36,096 nucleotides of DNA from Circinella umbellata (Eukaryota; Mucoromycota; Mucoromycetes; Mucorales; Lichtheimiaceae). The notes beneath the pieces are model-generated. The model did not search any database and was not told the DNA's origin. It saw nothing but the letters and a program-made list of their open reading frames with translations. Below, piece by piece: positions 1 through 9,719 of the stretch (position 1 is the stretch's first letter; every line of letters begins with the position of its first letter). Both the position numbers and the translations under genes were made by a program. The stretch covers positions 1-36,096 of the forward strand of contig JAIWNF010000136.1 in NCBI GenBank assembly GCA_025093555.1, written 5' to 3'.

Positions 1-21
1 TAATAAAAATTATTATAACAG

Positions 22-1651
22 ATCGCCGATGATGAAATTCAATTTCTTGAAGAAAAGCACAATATGCCTTTATATGAGGAAAAAGAAATGGTTGCAATGC
101 AAGATATACTTGGTTGTGTTTCTTTCTTCGCATTAAATCGAATTCTACAAGAACTAAACCGGGCATGGGATAACTGTGATAAATATGATAATAATTCAGA
201 TAGCTGTTGGTGTAGTACTGCAAGAAATTATGGGCTTCCGTGCCAACATTATCTTGCGAAAAACGGTTTTACTGTAAAACTTTCAGATGTACCCTCTCGT
301 TGGCATTTAGATTATAATATCAGTATGTTTTTATTATATTAGTTTGTACTTCTGAACTCGCCTGAATCACAATATTGCTGAGCGTCATAATAATTATAAT
401 AATTAAATCATATACTTATATTAACATTCAAATACATAGATACATTCAAAAAAACATATAGTTCCAAAGCTATTCTTATGGAGCAAGAAAGCATTGTACT
501 ACAAAAACTGCATAATGCAATTTTCGAGATGGAATCTGACCAGCAGAAATACGATCTATTATCAAGTATTAGTGATTTAATTGATGAAACCCGTTTGGAC
601 CCCACGAGTACTAGTGACATCGAGCTACCCAGTGATGTGATAACCAAGGGTCGTCCTAAGAACACAAAAAATGCACGCATACCATCACAATTTGAAATTG
701 AAGAAATCAAAAATCGTAAAAAAATTAAAAACAAGAAGGCCATATGTGAATCAGATCGACAAAGTAGTTCAGACGACAATGATGAAATATTTATATTTCC
801 TCAAAATGGCAAAAGAAAAGATCGTGAAATGGAATTTCTTGAAAATTTGAACAACAAAAAGAAGTATGAATCATTATAATAGTTTATTTATTGTATTTTC
901 TACATGTAAAAAAATCTCATTATTATGCCGTTTTCTACATTATAGAGCTAAGAACCAGGAAGAGCGAACACTTGAATTTTTTGTTCATCCAAATATACCA
1001 CGTGAAAACATTGAAGAATGTGTCAATATCAATAGTGATGGATTTTGTGGTTATCGAACGATCGCATACCACACTGAAGGCTCTCAAGATGCTTATATGG
1101 AAGTTAAAAAGAAAATGCTCAACTGTTTCCGAGCAAACAAGTCTATATACGAGGAACATTACCGATATATGTGATTCAAGTTATCTAATATCGAAGAAGC
1201 ATTAGTATATGGATTAGAAAGAAGTATTCCTCCTACCTCTTGTCCTTATCAATATTGGTTTACCACACCATATTTTGCTCAAATAGCAGCAGATACATAT
1301 AGACGTCCTATTGCTGTTTACACAGATGATATTACTAAGAAGCCCAACTCAGATGAATTGGCTTACGAACCGCTCATGTATGTTCCTTTCCAAGGACCAT
1401 TGCTAAATGATAGAGAGCCTATACCAATCATTATGCAGTTTCTGAACAACAATCATTGGGTGACTATCAAGTCTAAAGGACGTATTATTCGAATAGATTG
1501 GCCAATAATTGATGGGTATTGCATAAAAGCATATACATCTATGGGTCATACAACAAACCTACGCAAATCAATATCATGGCGATATCTATCTATAAAAAAG
1601 AGAGACGATGAAAAGACCGCACACAATGACGACCCAGTAGTTTTTGACTAA
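22..1651 (+). pseudogene. MULE (Mutator-like) transposase, C-terminal part with SWIM finger and OTU domain, one nonsense codon
   Basis: The 3' part of a spliced gene whose beginning, including the DDE core, lies left of the window. Exons read as 22-322, 440-863 and 946-1651. Introns 323-439 (GTATGT...ATAG) and 864-945 (GTATGA...ATAG) join matching frames. Exon 1 carries a SWIM zinc finger: C-W-C, nine residues, then C-Q-H, as in FAR1/MULE transposases. Next comes a basic linker (KGRPKNTK). Exon 3 holds an OTU-like cysteine protease fold: DGFCGYRTIA supplies the Asp-x-x-Cys motif and NNNHWVTI the C-terminal His. MULE proteins with such an OTU tail are known from other eukaryotes. A TGA at 1172-1174 interrupts the OTU domain and the same frame then runs open to TAA at 1649, so this is a pseudogene unless the stop is read through. 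Exon limits are inferred from frame and splice consensus. Confidence 0.78.
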
Positions 1652-1674
1652 AATCACCAAGACTTTCCTTATGA

Positions 1675-1712
<38 letters not shown>

Positions 1713-2006
1713 CATATATATTATATTATATTATATTTGGTTTTATTTTTATTTTTATTCTTGTTTCTTTATTTTTCATTTTTTTATTTCACTTACGCAC
1801 TCTTTTTCTACTTTGGCTCTTTCTATATAATAACTCTTTTCAAATTTTTTCAAACTTATATACATACAGCACATTATTTCTTTTGTAGAAATTTCAATTA
1901 ACCCGCATCCACAGGCTGTCTTATCTTATAGTTATTAATAAAGGCTTATCTTGATAAACCACTTAAAAAATAAATCTTTTATTTCTCTCAATTTTACTGT
2001 TTATCT
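1652..2006. other. AT-rich spacer with (TA)n microsatellite
   Basis: Non-coding stretch after the MULE gene. It holds a TA dinucleotide run at about 1679-1735 followed by T-rich sequence to about 1860. I see no gene or terminal repeat of the MULE element here. Confidence 0.7.
1679..1735. repeat. (TA)n microsatellite
   Basis: Alternating TA dinucleotides, slightly interrupted in the second half (TATACATATATTATATT). Confidence 0.9.
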
Positions 2007-2014
2007 ATTACCAC

Positions 2015-3915
2015 TAGCGTTCTTCACGGATCGGATCGGATCGGATGATAGGGCTATCCGCATCCGCATCCGCAAATACGGATGCGGATGCGGATATGGA
2101 TGGTCGGATGCGGATGCGGATACGGATGGTCGGATGCGGATGCGGATGCGGATACGGATGGTCGGATGCGGATGCGGATGCGGATCGGATGGGTAGATGA
2201 AGTGTGTATGTATATTTTTTTTTGGCAGAAATACAATCGAAGTAGGAAGAACCGTCGTATTGTAGTGAATCAAAGAAAAGAGTGAAATAATCTATAATAA
2301 GTTTTGATTTGGAATGTAAAAAAAGGTATTGGATATTGTAAAAATTGTTATCGTGATTGATTTGTCTTTTCGTATATAAGTATAATATAGCGCGATTGGT
2401 TTAGATTGGTTCAGAATAAATAATGTACTTCAAACTGGTTCAAAGAAACAAAATAGAAGCATATTTTAATAAACGATGGCAATTGTAGAAAAGTACATGG
2501 TAATTTTTATTATAAATATAAAAATAAAATAAATAAATCCGTAATGTAAAAGATAATATAGTAGATGAAAGCTTTTTATGAAGAGAAATATAAAAAATAG
2601 GGAAAAGAATACTTTTTGTTAAAAAAAGCTGAAATTTTAAATATAAAGTGCGCGTGCGCGTGAGTATATAGTATGGCTGTGTGTTGAAAAACAATTATGT
2701 GTGACAGCAAAAAAAAAAAAAAGAAAACCAAGCTTCTTCAATCAAATCTTCGTTACTCCATTTAACATAGTCATCTTTTTTAATAATGGAAAATAATGAT
2801 CCCAAATGAAACAACTAAGTGTGGTAGTCTTTTTTTTTATTATATTATTTTAATCACTCATCATCGTATCTATTTTACACGCGAACGGACATGTTCAATA
2901 ACGCCAATAAGCATCTATTAGCTTAACGATTACAATATTACATCTTTGCTCCACTAACTATTGTGGATTGAGTTTATAGACAAATATATTCTTTACAACA
3001 ATCTACTTATTTACCAATGGATTTTAACAAATATTTTATTTAATCTTGGTCAATAAAACTATCTAATATACACATTGATAACCCTACAAAACAACTAGCA
3101 TTACTCAATTTTATTATCAAAGCTCCTTCTTTTTTATATATCCCTATCTTTGACATAATTGCTTTTATATAACTGGACATTGTGCTTGACGATTGGTAAG
3201 TGGTACTACTCTTTCTTTTACACACATACTCTTTCTCCGAATTATATTACTATAATGTATTTGTTTACTAATGGTGGTAGTATTTTATTTTATTTTTGTT
3301 TGAGTAGATTTTATAACTTATGCAAATAATCATTGAAAAAAAAGTGCTGCGGATATGGGTTGATATTACGGTTTATATACTTGGATTTGGATGATGAATA
3401 TTTGGACTGTACAAAATAGAGAAAGTATTGGAGTTTATAATTATATTATATATATCACTATGGTAATACAAATATCAAATAAACTATTCTAGATGTCTTC
3501 TTCAACAATGGTTATTTTTTTTATTTGCTATTCTTCGTTTTGGAAAGGGACAAATATTAGTATTATTATGAAATAATATAGGAAATGTTGTGACATAAAT
3601 AATTTGAGGAATAATATGTTATAAGAAATATAATGAATAGGGGACAAGTAATAACATTTCAACATCTTTGGGATTAGATCATTTCCAAAAGTTTAGATCT
3701 AAAAAGTTTGATGAATCTTCGAGTTGATAAAATAATATTTGTCACATTTATTGACTTGCTACACTTACATTAAAAATGCGGCACACTTTTTCAATCTAAT
3801 ATTTTTATGTTTTTTTTATAAACACCTATAAAAAAACCCATTACCACTTTCAATCTTTCGGATGACTGCATCATCGGATCGGATGAGCGGATGTCGGATG
3901 AGATGAAGAACGCTA
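2015..3915. mobile_element. Non-autonomous hAT-like element, 8-bp TSD
   Basis: The left end starts TAGCGTTCTTCA and the right end is its inverse, TGAAGAACGCTA. Both are flanked by the 8-bp direct repeat ATTACCAC (2007-2014 and 3916-3923). An 8-bp duplication with TAG-starting inverted repeats is the hAT signature. GGATCGG/GGATGC repeats sit just inside both ends (2027-2193 and about 3858-3905). The 1.9-kb interior is AT-rich. Its open frames (such as 3040-3225) look fortuitous, so no transposase is present and mobility would need one in trans. The ends resemble those of the TAGGGWTCTTAGTA family at 21615 and 28302. Confidence 0.82.
2027..2193. repeat. GGATGC/GGATCG hexamer array
   Basis: Imperfect tandem array of GGATGC, GGATAC and GGATCG units that changes strand near 2054 (CCGCATCCGCATCC then GGATGCGGATGC), making it partly inverted. 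It lies directly inside the left end of the hAT-like element. The open frames here read as simple MRMRI or HPHPH repeats, artefacts of the array. Confidence 0.9.
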
Positions 3916-4060
3916 ATTACCACTTAACTTCTATAATTATCTTTTTGTTTGTCGTACAGTGTAACAAATTCAAAATTAAAAATAGAGTGGGGTGTCCGTA
4001 GCAATTCCCTTTTGTCATAGTGTCGTAGTGTCCACTGGACATAAAGTATTTTTTTAACCA

Positions 4061-4256
4061 GCTCAAACTCGGCTCAAACTGCATGTTTGAGCTCGTTTGA
4101 GCTGGCTAAGTTATTAGGTTTGAGAATTTTTGAGAACCATGATGAGCGTATCCGATCTGCTCAAACGCGCTCAAATCAATGGTTTGCCCTACTCAAACTG
4201 GTTCGTTTTTTTTATTCTAAGCAGTTTGAGCACTCTCGATCTATGAGTTTGAGCCA
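4061..4256. repeat. Subterminal GCTCAAAC/GTTTGAGC array, left end of A
   Basis: About a dozen copies, in both orientations, of the octamer GCTCAAAC or its one-base variants within 200 bp. Some are paired as short inverted repeats (GTTTGAGCTCGTTTGAGC). In plant CACTA elements such arrays bind the TnpA-type protein; that role here is inference. Confidence 0.85.
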
Positions 4257-4262
4257 TTGAAA

Positions 4263-6337
4263 AAATGGTGAGAGGTTCGAAACGACATTATTCTTCTACT
4301 CTATTGGCTACTGTTTCATGTTACACCTTTTGATCAAAGTATCATATTGGTGGGTTCTTTTTACATGAAGTATATACAGCCTTCAGTATTGGCTCCTTTA
4401 TTTCGGACATTTTAAAACTAGCATTTGGTATTGGCTTATTATTCTTTTAAATTGATCAAATCATCTGCTTTTTATTTCCTTTTATATACATAAAGAAGTC
4501 TCTTTTATTTATTCTTTTTTTATCTACTATACTAAAATAAACATATAATTTTTACTATACTAAAAGCTAAACTATTTTATCTAAATTTAATATTACTAGC
4601 CTTCATTTACCATATAACGGATCTAAAAAAGTCTAATTTAAAATGCCTTTCAATAAATATAACTATAAATATGTGATGTAAAATTGTAAATAAATAACAC
4701 AAAATGAATCATATTAAAAAAACATGAAATGAAACCATACCATCCTATAGAAAAAAAGAAGTTGAGTATATGAAAATGTTTATGCAATAATATTAAAGAG
4801 AAATTAGTTATGCCATAAGTAATATGTTTACCGAATAAATTATAGAAAAGGTTAGTTATATTATAAAAACATGTTCACGGAATAATATAAAGAAAAAGAT
4901 TAGTTAGGCTATATATAAAATACTTACGGAATAATTTTAAGAAAGAGATAAATAACATGTTTCTATGGAAACCGCTACTATAAAAGAACACATTATATTC
5001 ATTAGACATCAATAAAATCATACGATATATATATATAAAAGAACAAGTACATACCTGTCAAATACTTAAGCTTGGGGAAGTTGTCTATTATATAAAGTAA
5101 AGTACTTATTCATACCAACTTCAATTTTTTATACCATTTATGATTCATCTATTACTAGTTTTCCACTATTTACCCTGGCTTTTAGAAAACACGTTTTTCA
5201 TGATACAGTCAATATTTAGAACAGATGCACCTTGCCACTCTATTTATTCATCAATGGATATAATTGGGATGAGTAAGAACATACAAGTTCATGTAAAAAG
5301 GGATATATAAGCAGCTAAAAAAAGGGATACTGGTACCTGTGTCAAAGTACAAAACGCGCGTATAGCTTTGTTTCAAGCAAAAGTAGATATAGTAAATGGG
5401 AATAGACAAAATAAAAAAGCGGCAGATAAAAAGCAGATATGTTAGGGCTTGCAAATCATTTATTGAAAGAATACCCAGAGATAGGGCACACAAGTACACA
5501 AAAAAAAAGAGTAGTTACTACCTGCAGTAAGCATAAAACATATAGATATCATCAAGTAAGCATGAGTATAGGAGCTGGATAAAAACAAAGATGTGGTTAA
5601 CGAAGAAAAAGATTAAAGATTAAATTAAGGGCAAAAATATGAATAAAAGAGTACGCGTAATCCAGCCAGAAAAAAAAGAAAATTACTGCAACTACCTGCG
5701 TCAAGCCTATAAGAACCAGCATATAATCTCCATTACCGTACAAGAGCATCTGTGTATAAGATTAAAAAAGAGGGAATCAGTACCGGTGTTATAAGATGAT
5801 AATAATAGATTATTTTAAAGATGGAGTGATTTACGTTGTGTCATTTTGTTGGAGTAAAGATAGGTAGAGTAAAAAGAAAATTGCTGAAAAAAGAAGAATA
5901 AAAATAATGACCAAATTAGGGTTAGCTGTGTTGGGATAAGAAAAATCTTTTTATGTTATTATGGCGTTGTCCATTTGGCCAAGGTGTGTCATCACGGTGT
6001 ATGTACTGCTACTTGGTTTCTCTGCAAAATGCATAAAATAACATTATTTTCTTTAATTTTTCATAAAAACCTCCAACAATAAAATCAGTACTCGTTATTC
6101 TTTTCTTCTTGGTGAATGAGCTAATTTTTAGGAAGTGTAGCTGTGTATATAAAATTATTGTATCAAAACAAGTGAAACTTTAATGCATAAATTTGTCATT
6201 AGTATATCTTGAAAGGGAAATAGATAACAACAACAAAAATATAAATATAAAAGTTGCGGATGTAAATTAATGACCTTTTGTTTCAATAACTTCTCATTAA
6301 ATAAACATCTCCTTTTACTATTAATACTTCTTTTATA
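4263..6337. other. Non-coding 5' region of element A
   Basis: About 2 kb without a credible coding frame, clearly homologous to 17396-19521 in element B. It holds an imperfect tandem repeat of roughly 50 bp at about 4780-4960 (GAATAATATAAAGAAAAAG and ATTAGTTA in each unit). Four TACCTG sites (5052, 5334, 5519, 5693) read CAG|GTA on the minus strand. The frame at 5251-5499 is broken by indels in B, so it is probably not coding. A candidate TATA box, TATATAAAA, lies at 6146-6154, but it is not intact in B. Confidence 0.65.
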
Positions 6338-7637
6338 ATGGATGATAACTTCGACGATTTTACTGGAAGATATGACAGCAGTACAGCTATTCCAGTACAA
6401 GTGCCAGGCCGTACTACTTTGGGATCGCTGGAAAATAGAACTTCTACTTTTAGCAGCAATAGCACCCTATGGACTGAAATAGGTAAAATGCACAGCTGGA
6501 TCAGCACTGCCAAAACAAAGTTTACCCACTTTGAAAAGTTAGTGGAAAGTCAAGCAGGCATTATTGATGCTATTAACAAGCGTAATGCTGAGCTGGAGCA
6601 AGAGGTGCTTGAGTTGAAGCATCAAGTTGCTAAGAATACAGAGAAGAAGACTCGCAGTCCACGGGATAAATTCCTCTCGGTAATATTCATTATTTTTCTA
6701 TATTTTTTTGCAGCTTGACTGAAGAATAGTAGTGATACTAAAGCAATATGATTAATATTGTTTTAATTAGAGTACGCTGAGAAGCCATTACAAGGGCAAG
6801 ATGGTCCCAAAAGGGGCCATCTGGAGTTTTGATTATGACTTCGACCATGAAGAGAATAGCATGGTCAAAACTGCCCTTGTAAGCTATGCGCTGAAGACGG
6901 CAGATGACCTTGGCTATAATTGGACTACTGAAGTCATCGAAGAAAAGTTGGCCGCGATATTCAAGAACGCGAGATACCGTAACAAGCTTACAGCGCAACA
7001 GCAGGAAACAGAGAAACAGAAATCTCAAAAACGTAGTATTCGAAACAAGGTTTGTTTATACTTTTCATTATTTTCTAAACATTTTTCCAAACCTATGGTT
7101 AAATGAGTATCTAACTGAAATTATGCAATAGAAATATCACGAGCGCCAAAAAATTTACCAAAAGAATCGTGAAGCTCTCCTTGCTGAATTCAAGGATTGC
7201 CATCGGCTTATTGAACGCGATTTGATGTCGGATGAAGAAGACCTATATGACGAATGGGAGGTGGTAGAGGAAAAGGCAGTGTTGTGCCCATCGTGGCGTT
7301 CTGAGGAGGTAATTTATATACATATATATATTAAAGAAGTATATTTATAAATAAAATGTGAATCGGCTGTTTCTAACATATAATTCTGCAATAGGGCAAG
7401 AAATTTTACAGCAAGTTAGATGACATGTTGCATCAGTCTAAGAAGAGAATAACTGGTGTGAAGCGTGTCCGCGGTGATCAGTACTTTACAGAAAAGATAC
7501 TATCAGAAGGTCAGCGAACACGCTTGCCTTCTTGGGCCATAGTTCCATTGCTAGAACCGTCTGTTTTATCAGTTCAACCTGATAATTCAGAACAACATAT
7601 AAGCCCAGTTCAACCTGAGGCTCTTTCCGAACAATAA
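6338..7637 (+). CDS. CACTA accessory protein 1, coiled coil, 346 aa, four exons
   Basis: Exons 6338-6679, 6771-7049, 7132-7308 and 7395-7637, all phase 0, with introns starting GTAATA, GTTTGT, GTAATT and GTGA-free AG ends (ATTAG, CAATAG, CAATAG). The start at 6338 is chosen because MDDNFDDFT is the first ATG shared with the B copy. Residues about 65-105 form a likely coiled coil (AELEQEVLELKHQV). A central part (HYKGKMVPKGAIWSFDYDF) is followed by a basic helix-rich stretch. Then come an acidic motif (DLMSDEEDLYDEWE), PSWRSEE and FYSKLDDML, and finally a basic patch (KKRITGVKRVRG). No membrane segment or signal peptide. I do not recognise the family with confidence; acidic-plus-PSWRSEE layouts occur in uncharacterised fungal proteins. 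A TnpA-like DNA-binding or oligomerising helper for the subterminal motifs is a reasonable inference. The gene is intact here but broken in B. Confidence 0.78.
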
Positions 7638-8309
7638 TTATTCCTTTTTATTTTAAATAAATAATGCTCACATGGTAGGGTGGTTGGGTTGGGCATAGGC
7701 TTTTTTAAGCTTAAAACAACATTCTTTTTATTATTTTTAGTTTTGGAGATAAACTTTGTATTATGTGAGATTCAAAAAAAATAAAAAGCAGATGCAAATG
7801 GAGATGCATTTACTCAACAAGTGAGTTTTACAATATAATATAGATTACAAGTAAATAATATATAAAAAAGTTCCTAATAAAAAAACATCAACTAAAAGGT
7901 ATCGGACGCCTATATTTGGTATTTGTTGTCGATAAGCTGTGATACAATTTATTTTTGCCACTACAATTTCTTCAACTACTTTTTTTTTCTCTCACCATCT
8001 TTTTAATGATTGCTTCTTTTTCTATAAAAACTACTGTGATAAACTATTTATATTAATGAGTGTACCATTTGATTGACAAATTTATTATTTTAGGAGTAGT
8101 GAGGTATGTAATATTAGTAATGTTTAATAGCTTTTTTTAGTTCAAGATAGAATAAGCAAATCGTCGCCACTTTTTTTTGTGCAACTTCTTTGTTTGGTAT
8201 GTTGAAAACACCCAAGTACGGTTATGGACCTCAAACGAAAGTATATAAAGGTTTGGAATTTGTAATAGCATGGACTTTACTCTTTTTTCAATATTTTATA
8301 ATTATTATT
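7638..8309 (+). other. Spacer between the two accessory genes
   Basis: Holds the 3' end of accessory gene 1 and the likely promoter of accessory gene 2. It is highly similar to 20828-21535 in element B, more so than the neighbouring exons of gene 1. No separate gene is evident; the frame from 8190 is treated as leader of gene 2. Confidence 0.6.
8242..8250 (+). promoter_or_regulatory. Candidate TATA box of accessory gene 2 (A)
   Basis: TATATAAAG, conserved at 21470-21478 in B, about 60 bp before the conserved ATG at 8310. Its position between the upstream ATG at 8190 and 8310 favours 8310 as the start. Confidence 0.45.
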
Positions 8310-9014
8310 ATGAGCTCTAGCACTGACTTCTCCATTTCCCCTTCTCCCCAACCCCCATCCTCACCTGTTAATGAGTATGCCGAACAGTAAGTACTTGAAT
8401 TGCAACCTAGGTGGTATATATATATACTGCATTTTTATTAACATAAACTTATATTAGATTGATTAGACACATAGAAGACGTGGACAATCAAGCTAGGAAA
8501 TTGCTCGCAAGCAACGCGATGTGTAAGTATTTATGATAATAATTAATGCCTTATGATTTGTATACTTATTACAGTGATTAGGATTGAAGACGCGCTTAAA
8601 AGTGAAGAAAAAGAAGTCGTACAATATCTTGAAAGTCGATACCTTGCCTGCAAATATAACAACTATCCCAAGGCCTTGAAGGTTTTGAATTCGTATGGGT
8701 CGAATCTATATATCTCTTAATTACTGTGTTCATAAATTATTCTAAAAAGTCATTATTTTTATAGGGGACTTTCTTGTTACTGGCCCAGCCAGACTAACAT
8801 GCTGTATAAGATGCAGGAAGATGAAGTGTATAGAACAGAATCTGAAGCAGAAGGATCGGTGATGGAAGATGATGAAGATGATGATGAAGTGGGCGAAGTT
8901 GATGAAGAAGACGAAGGCGATGAAGATGATGAAGAGGAGCTGTTGGGGAAGCGAAAGGCTTCCCCATCACCTGAACCGGAAAGGAAGAAGACCTGTCGCC
9001 ATCCTTCCGTATAA
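8310..9014 (+). CDS. CACTA accessory protein 2, acidic, 169 aa, four exons
   Basis: Exons 8310-8386, 8458-8522, 8575-8692 and 8765-9014. The product starts MSSSTDFSISPSPQPP, a Ser/Pro-rich leader. A central helical part follows (IEDALKSEEKEVVQYLESRY). The end has a long Asp/Glu stretch and then KRKASPSPEPERKK, which looks like a nuclear localisation signal. Such acidic proteins often bind histones or basic partners or activate transcription, but this is inference and I do not recognise the family. Relative to B, exon 2 lacks one base (agg-aaa versus aggg-aaa). The frame is kept only if the 3' splice site TTACAG at 8574 is used instead of ATTAG at 8581, the one that fits B. Convergent with the transposase gene. 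Start chosen for conservation with B. Confidence 0.65.
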
Positions 9015-9719
9015 TTTTTTCCAATAAAAATATTTAATACATGTCTAACATACTACTGTTTTGGATCATATTGATTAGCTTTCAAGAAAAAATTGGTAGA
9101 TGAGAAAAAAGGAAAATGGATTATATAAAAAGGTGTATAAAAAAATGAGTATTATAAGAGGATGCATATATAAAAAAGGATGAGGATAAGATGACATAAA
9201 ATAAAGGCATAATTAAAAAAAATGGATACCATAAGAGGATGTATATATAAAAAAAGGATCGGGCATAAGAGGGCAAGAAATAAAAAGCATGTGAAAAAAA
9301 AAGATGTGTGTCATAAAAAGATGTGTACATAAAAAACCTAGGGCATAAGAAGACAAAAAAAATAGCATAATACAAAACGCCTACAAGAAAAGAGAAATGA
9401 GAGGCATAAAAAGTAGTAAGTAAAAAAAGTGGCATAAGAATGAGTAAGTATATAATGAGTGAATAAATATGTCTCGGTATAAAGTGGATATAATGAAAAA
9501 TAAATAAAGGAATATATGATGGATAAAAAAAATAAAGGATATATGATGAATTAAAAAAAAAGATAAATGGAAGAGTCGGGATTGAGGATGATATAATAAT
9601 AAGTGGATGAATGGAAGTAAGGGTGATATAATATAAAGTGGATGAACGAAATTAATGATGAAAATATTAACGAAGGTGAATATTTTATATAGTAATAAAG
9701 CAGAAGTAGAGCTGTTTGA
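9015..9719. other. Intergenic spacer between convergent genes with degenerate ~80-bp repeats (A)
   Basis: Purine-rich on the plus strand. Repeats of a unit resembling GATGTATATATAAAAAAGGAT, GGGCATAAGA and GCAAGAAATAAAAAGCAT run over about 9115-9400. The open frames on the minus strand are low-complexity F/Y/L runs of this repeat. It separates accessory gene 2 from the convergent transposase and may serve as the shared 3' region. Confidence 0.7.
9115..9400. repeat. Degenerate ~80-bp tandem repeat (A)
   Basis: Three to four imperfect units, each containing a TATATAAAAAA-rich segment, a GGGCATAAGA segment and an AAAAAGCAT segment. The B counterpart at 26200-26690 has more units. Confidence 0.65.

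Noticed and set aside
2027..2193. Hexamer array as a telomere or CRISPR-like array
   Set aside because: Units are GGATGC/GGATCG, not a known telomere repeat. The array is internal, partly inverted, and sits just inside a transposon end with an 8-bp target duplication.
3040..3225. 61-aa frame in the 2015-3915 element as a transposase remnant
   Set aside because: No hAT motif and no similarity I can see to any transposase; the length is expected by chance.
5251..5499. Hydrophobic 82-aa minus-strand frame as a membrane protein
   Set aside because: The counterpart in element B is shifted by indels and gives a different frame. AT-rich sequence easily produces F/L/I/Y-rich frames.
8190..8309. ATG at 8190 as start of accessory gene 2
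   Set aside because: A TATA-like box lies at 8242-8250 and the segment is not kept as a clean coding extension in B; the conserved start is 8310.
9121..9435. Hydrophobic minus-strand frames here and at 26151-26765
   Set aside because: They are translations of the purine-rich tandem repeat; length and frame are not conserved.
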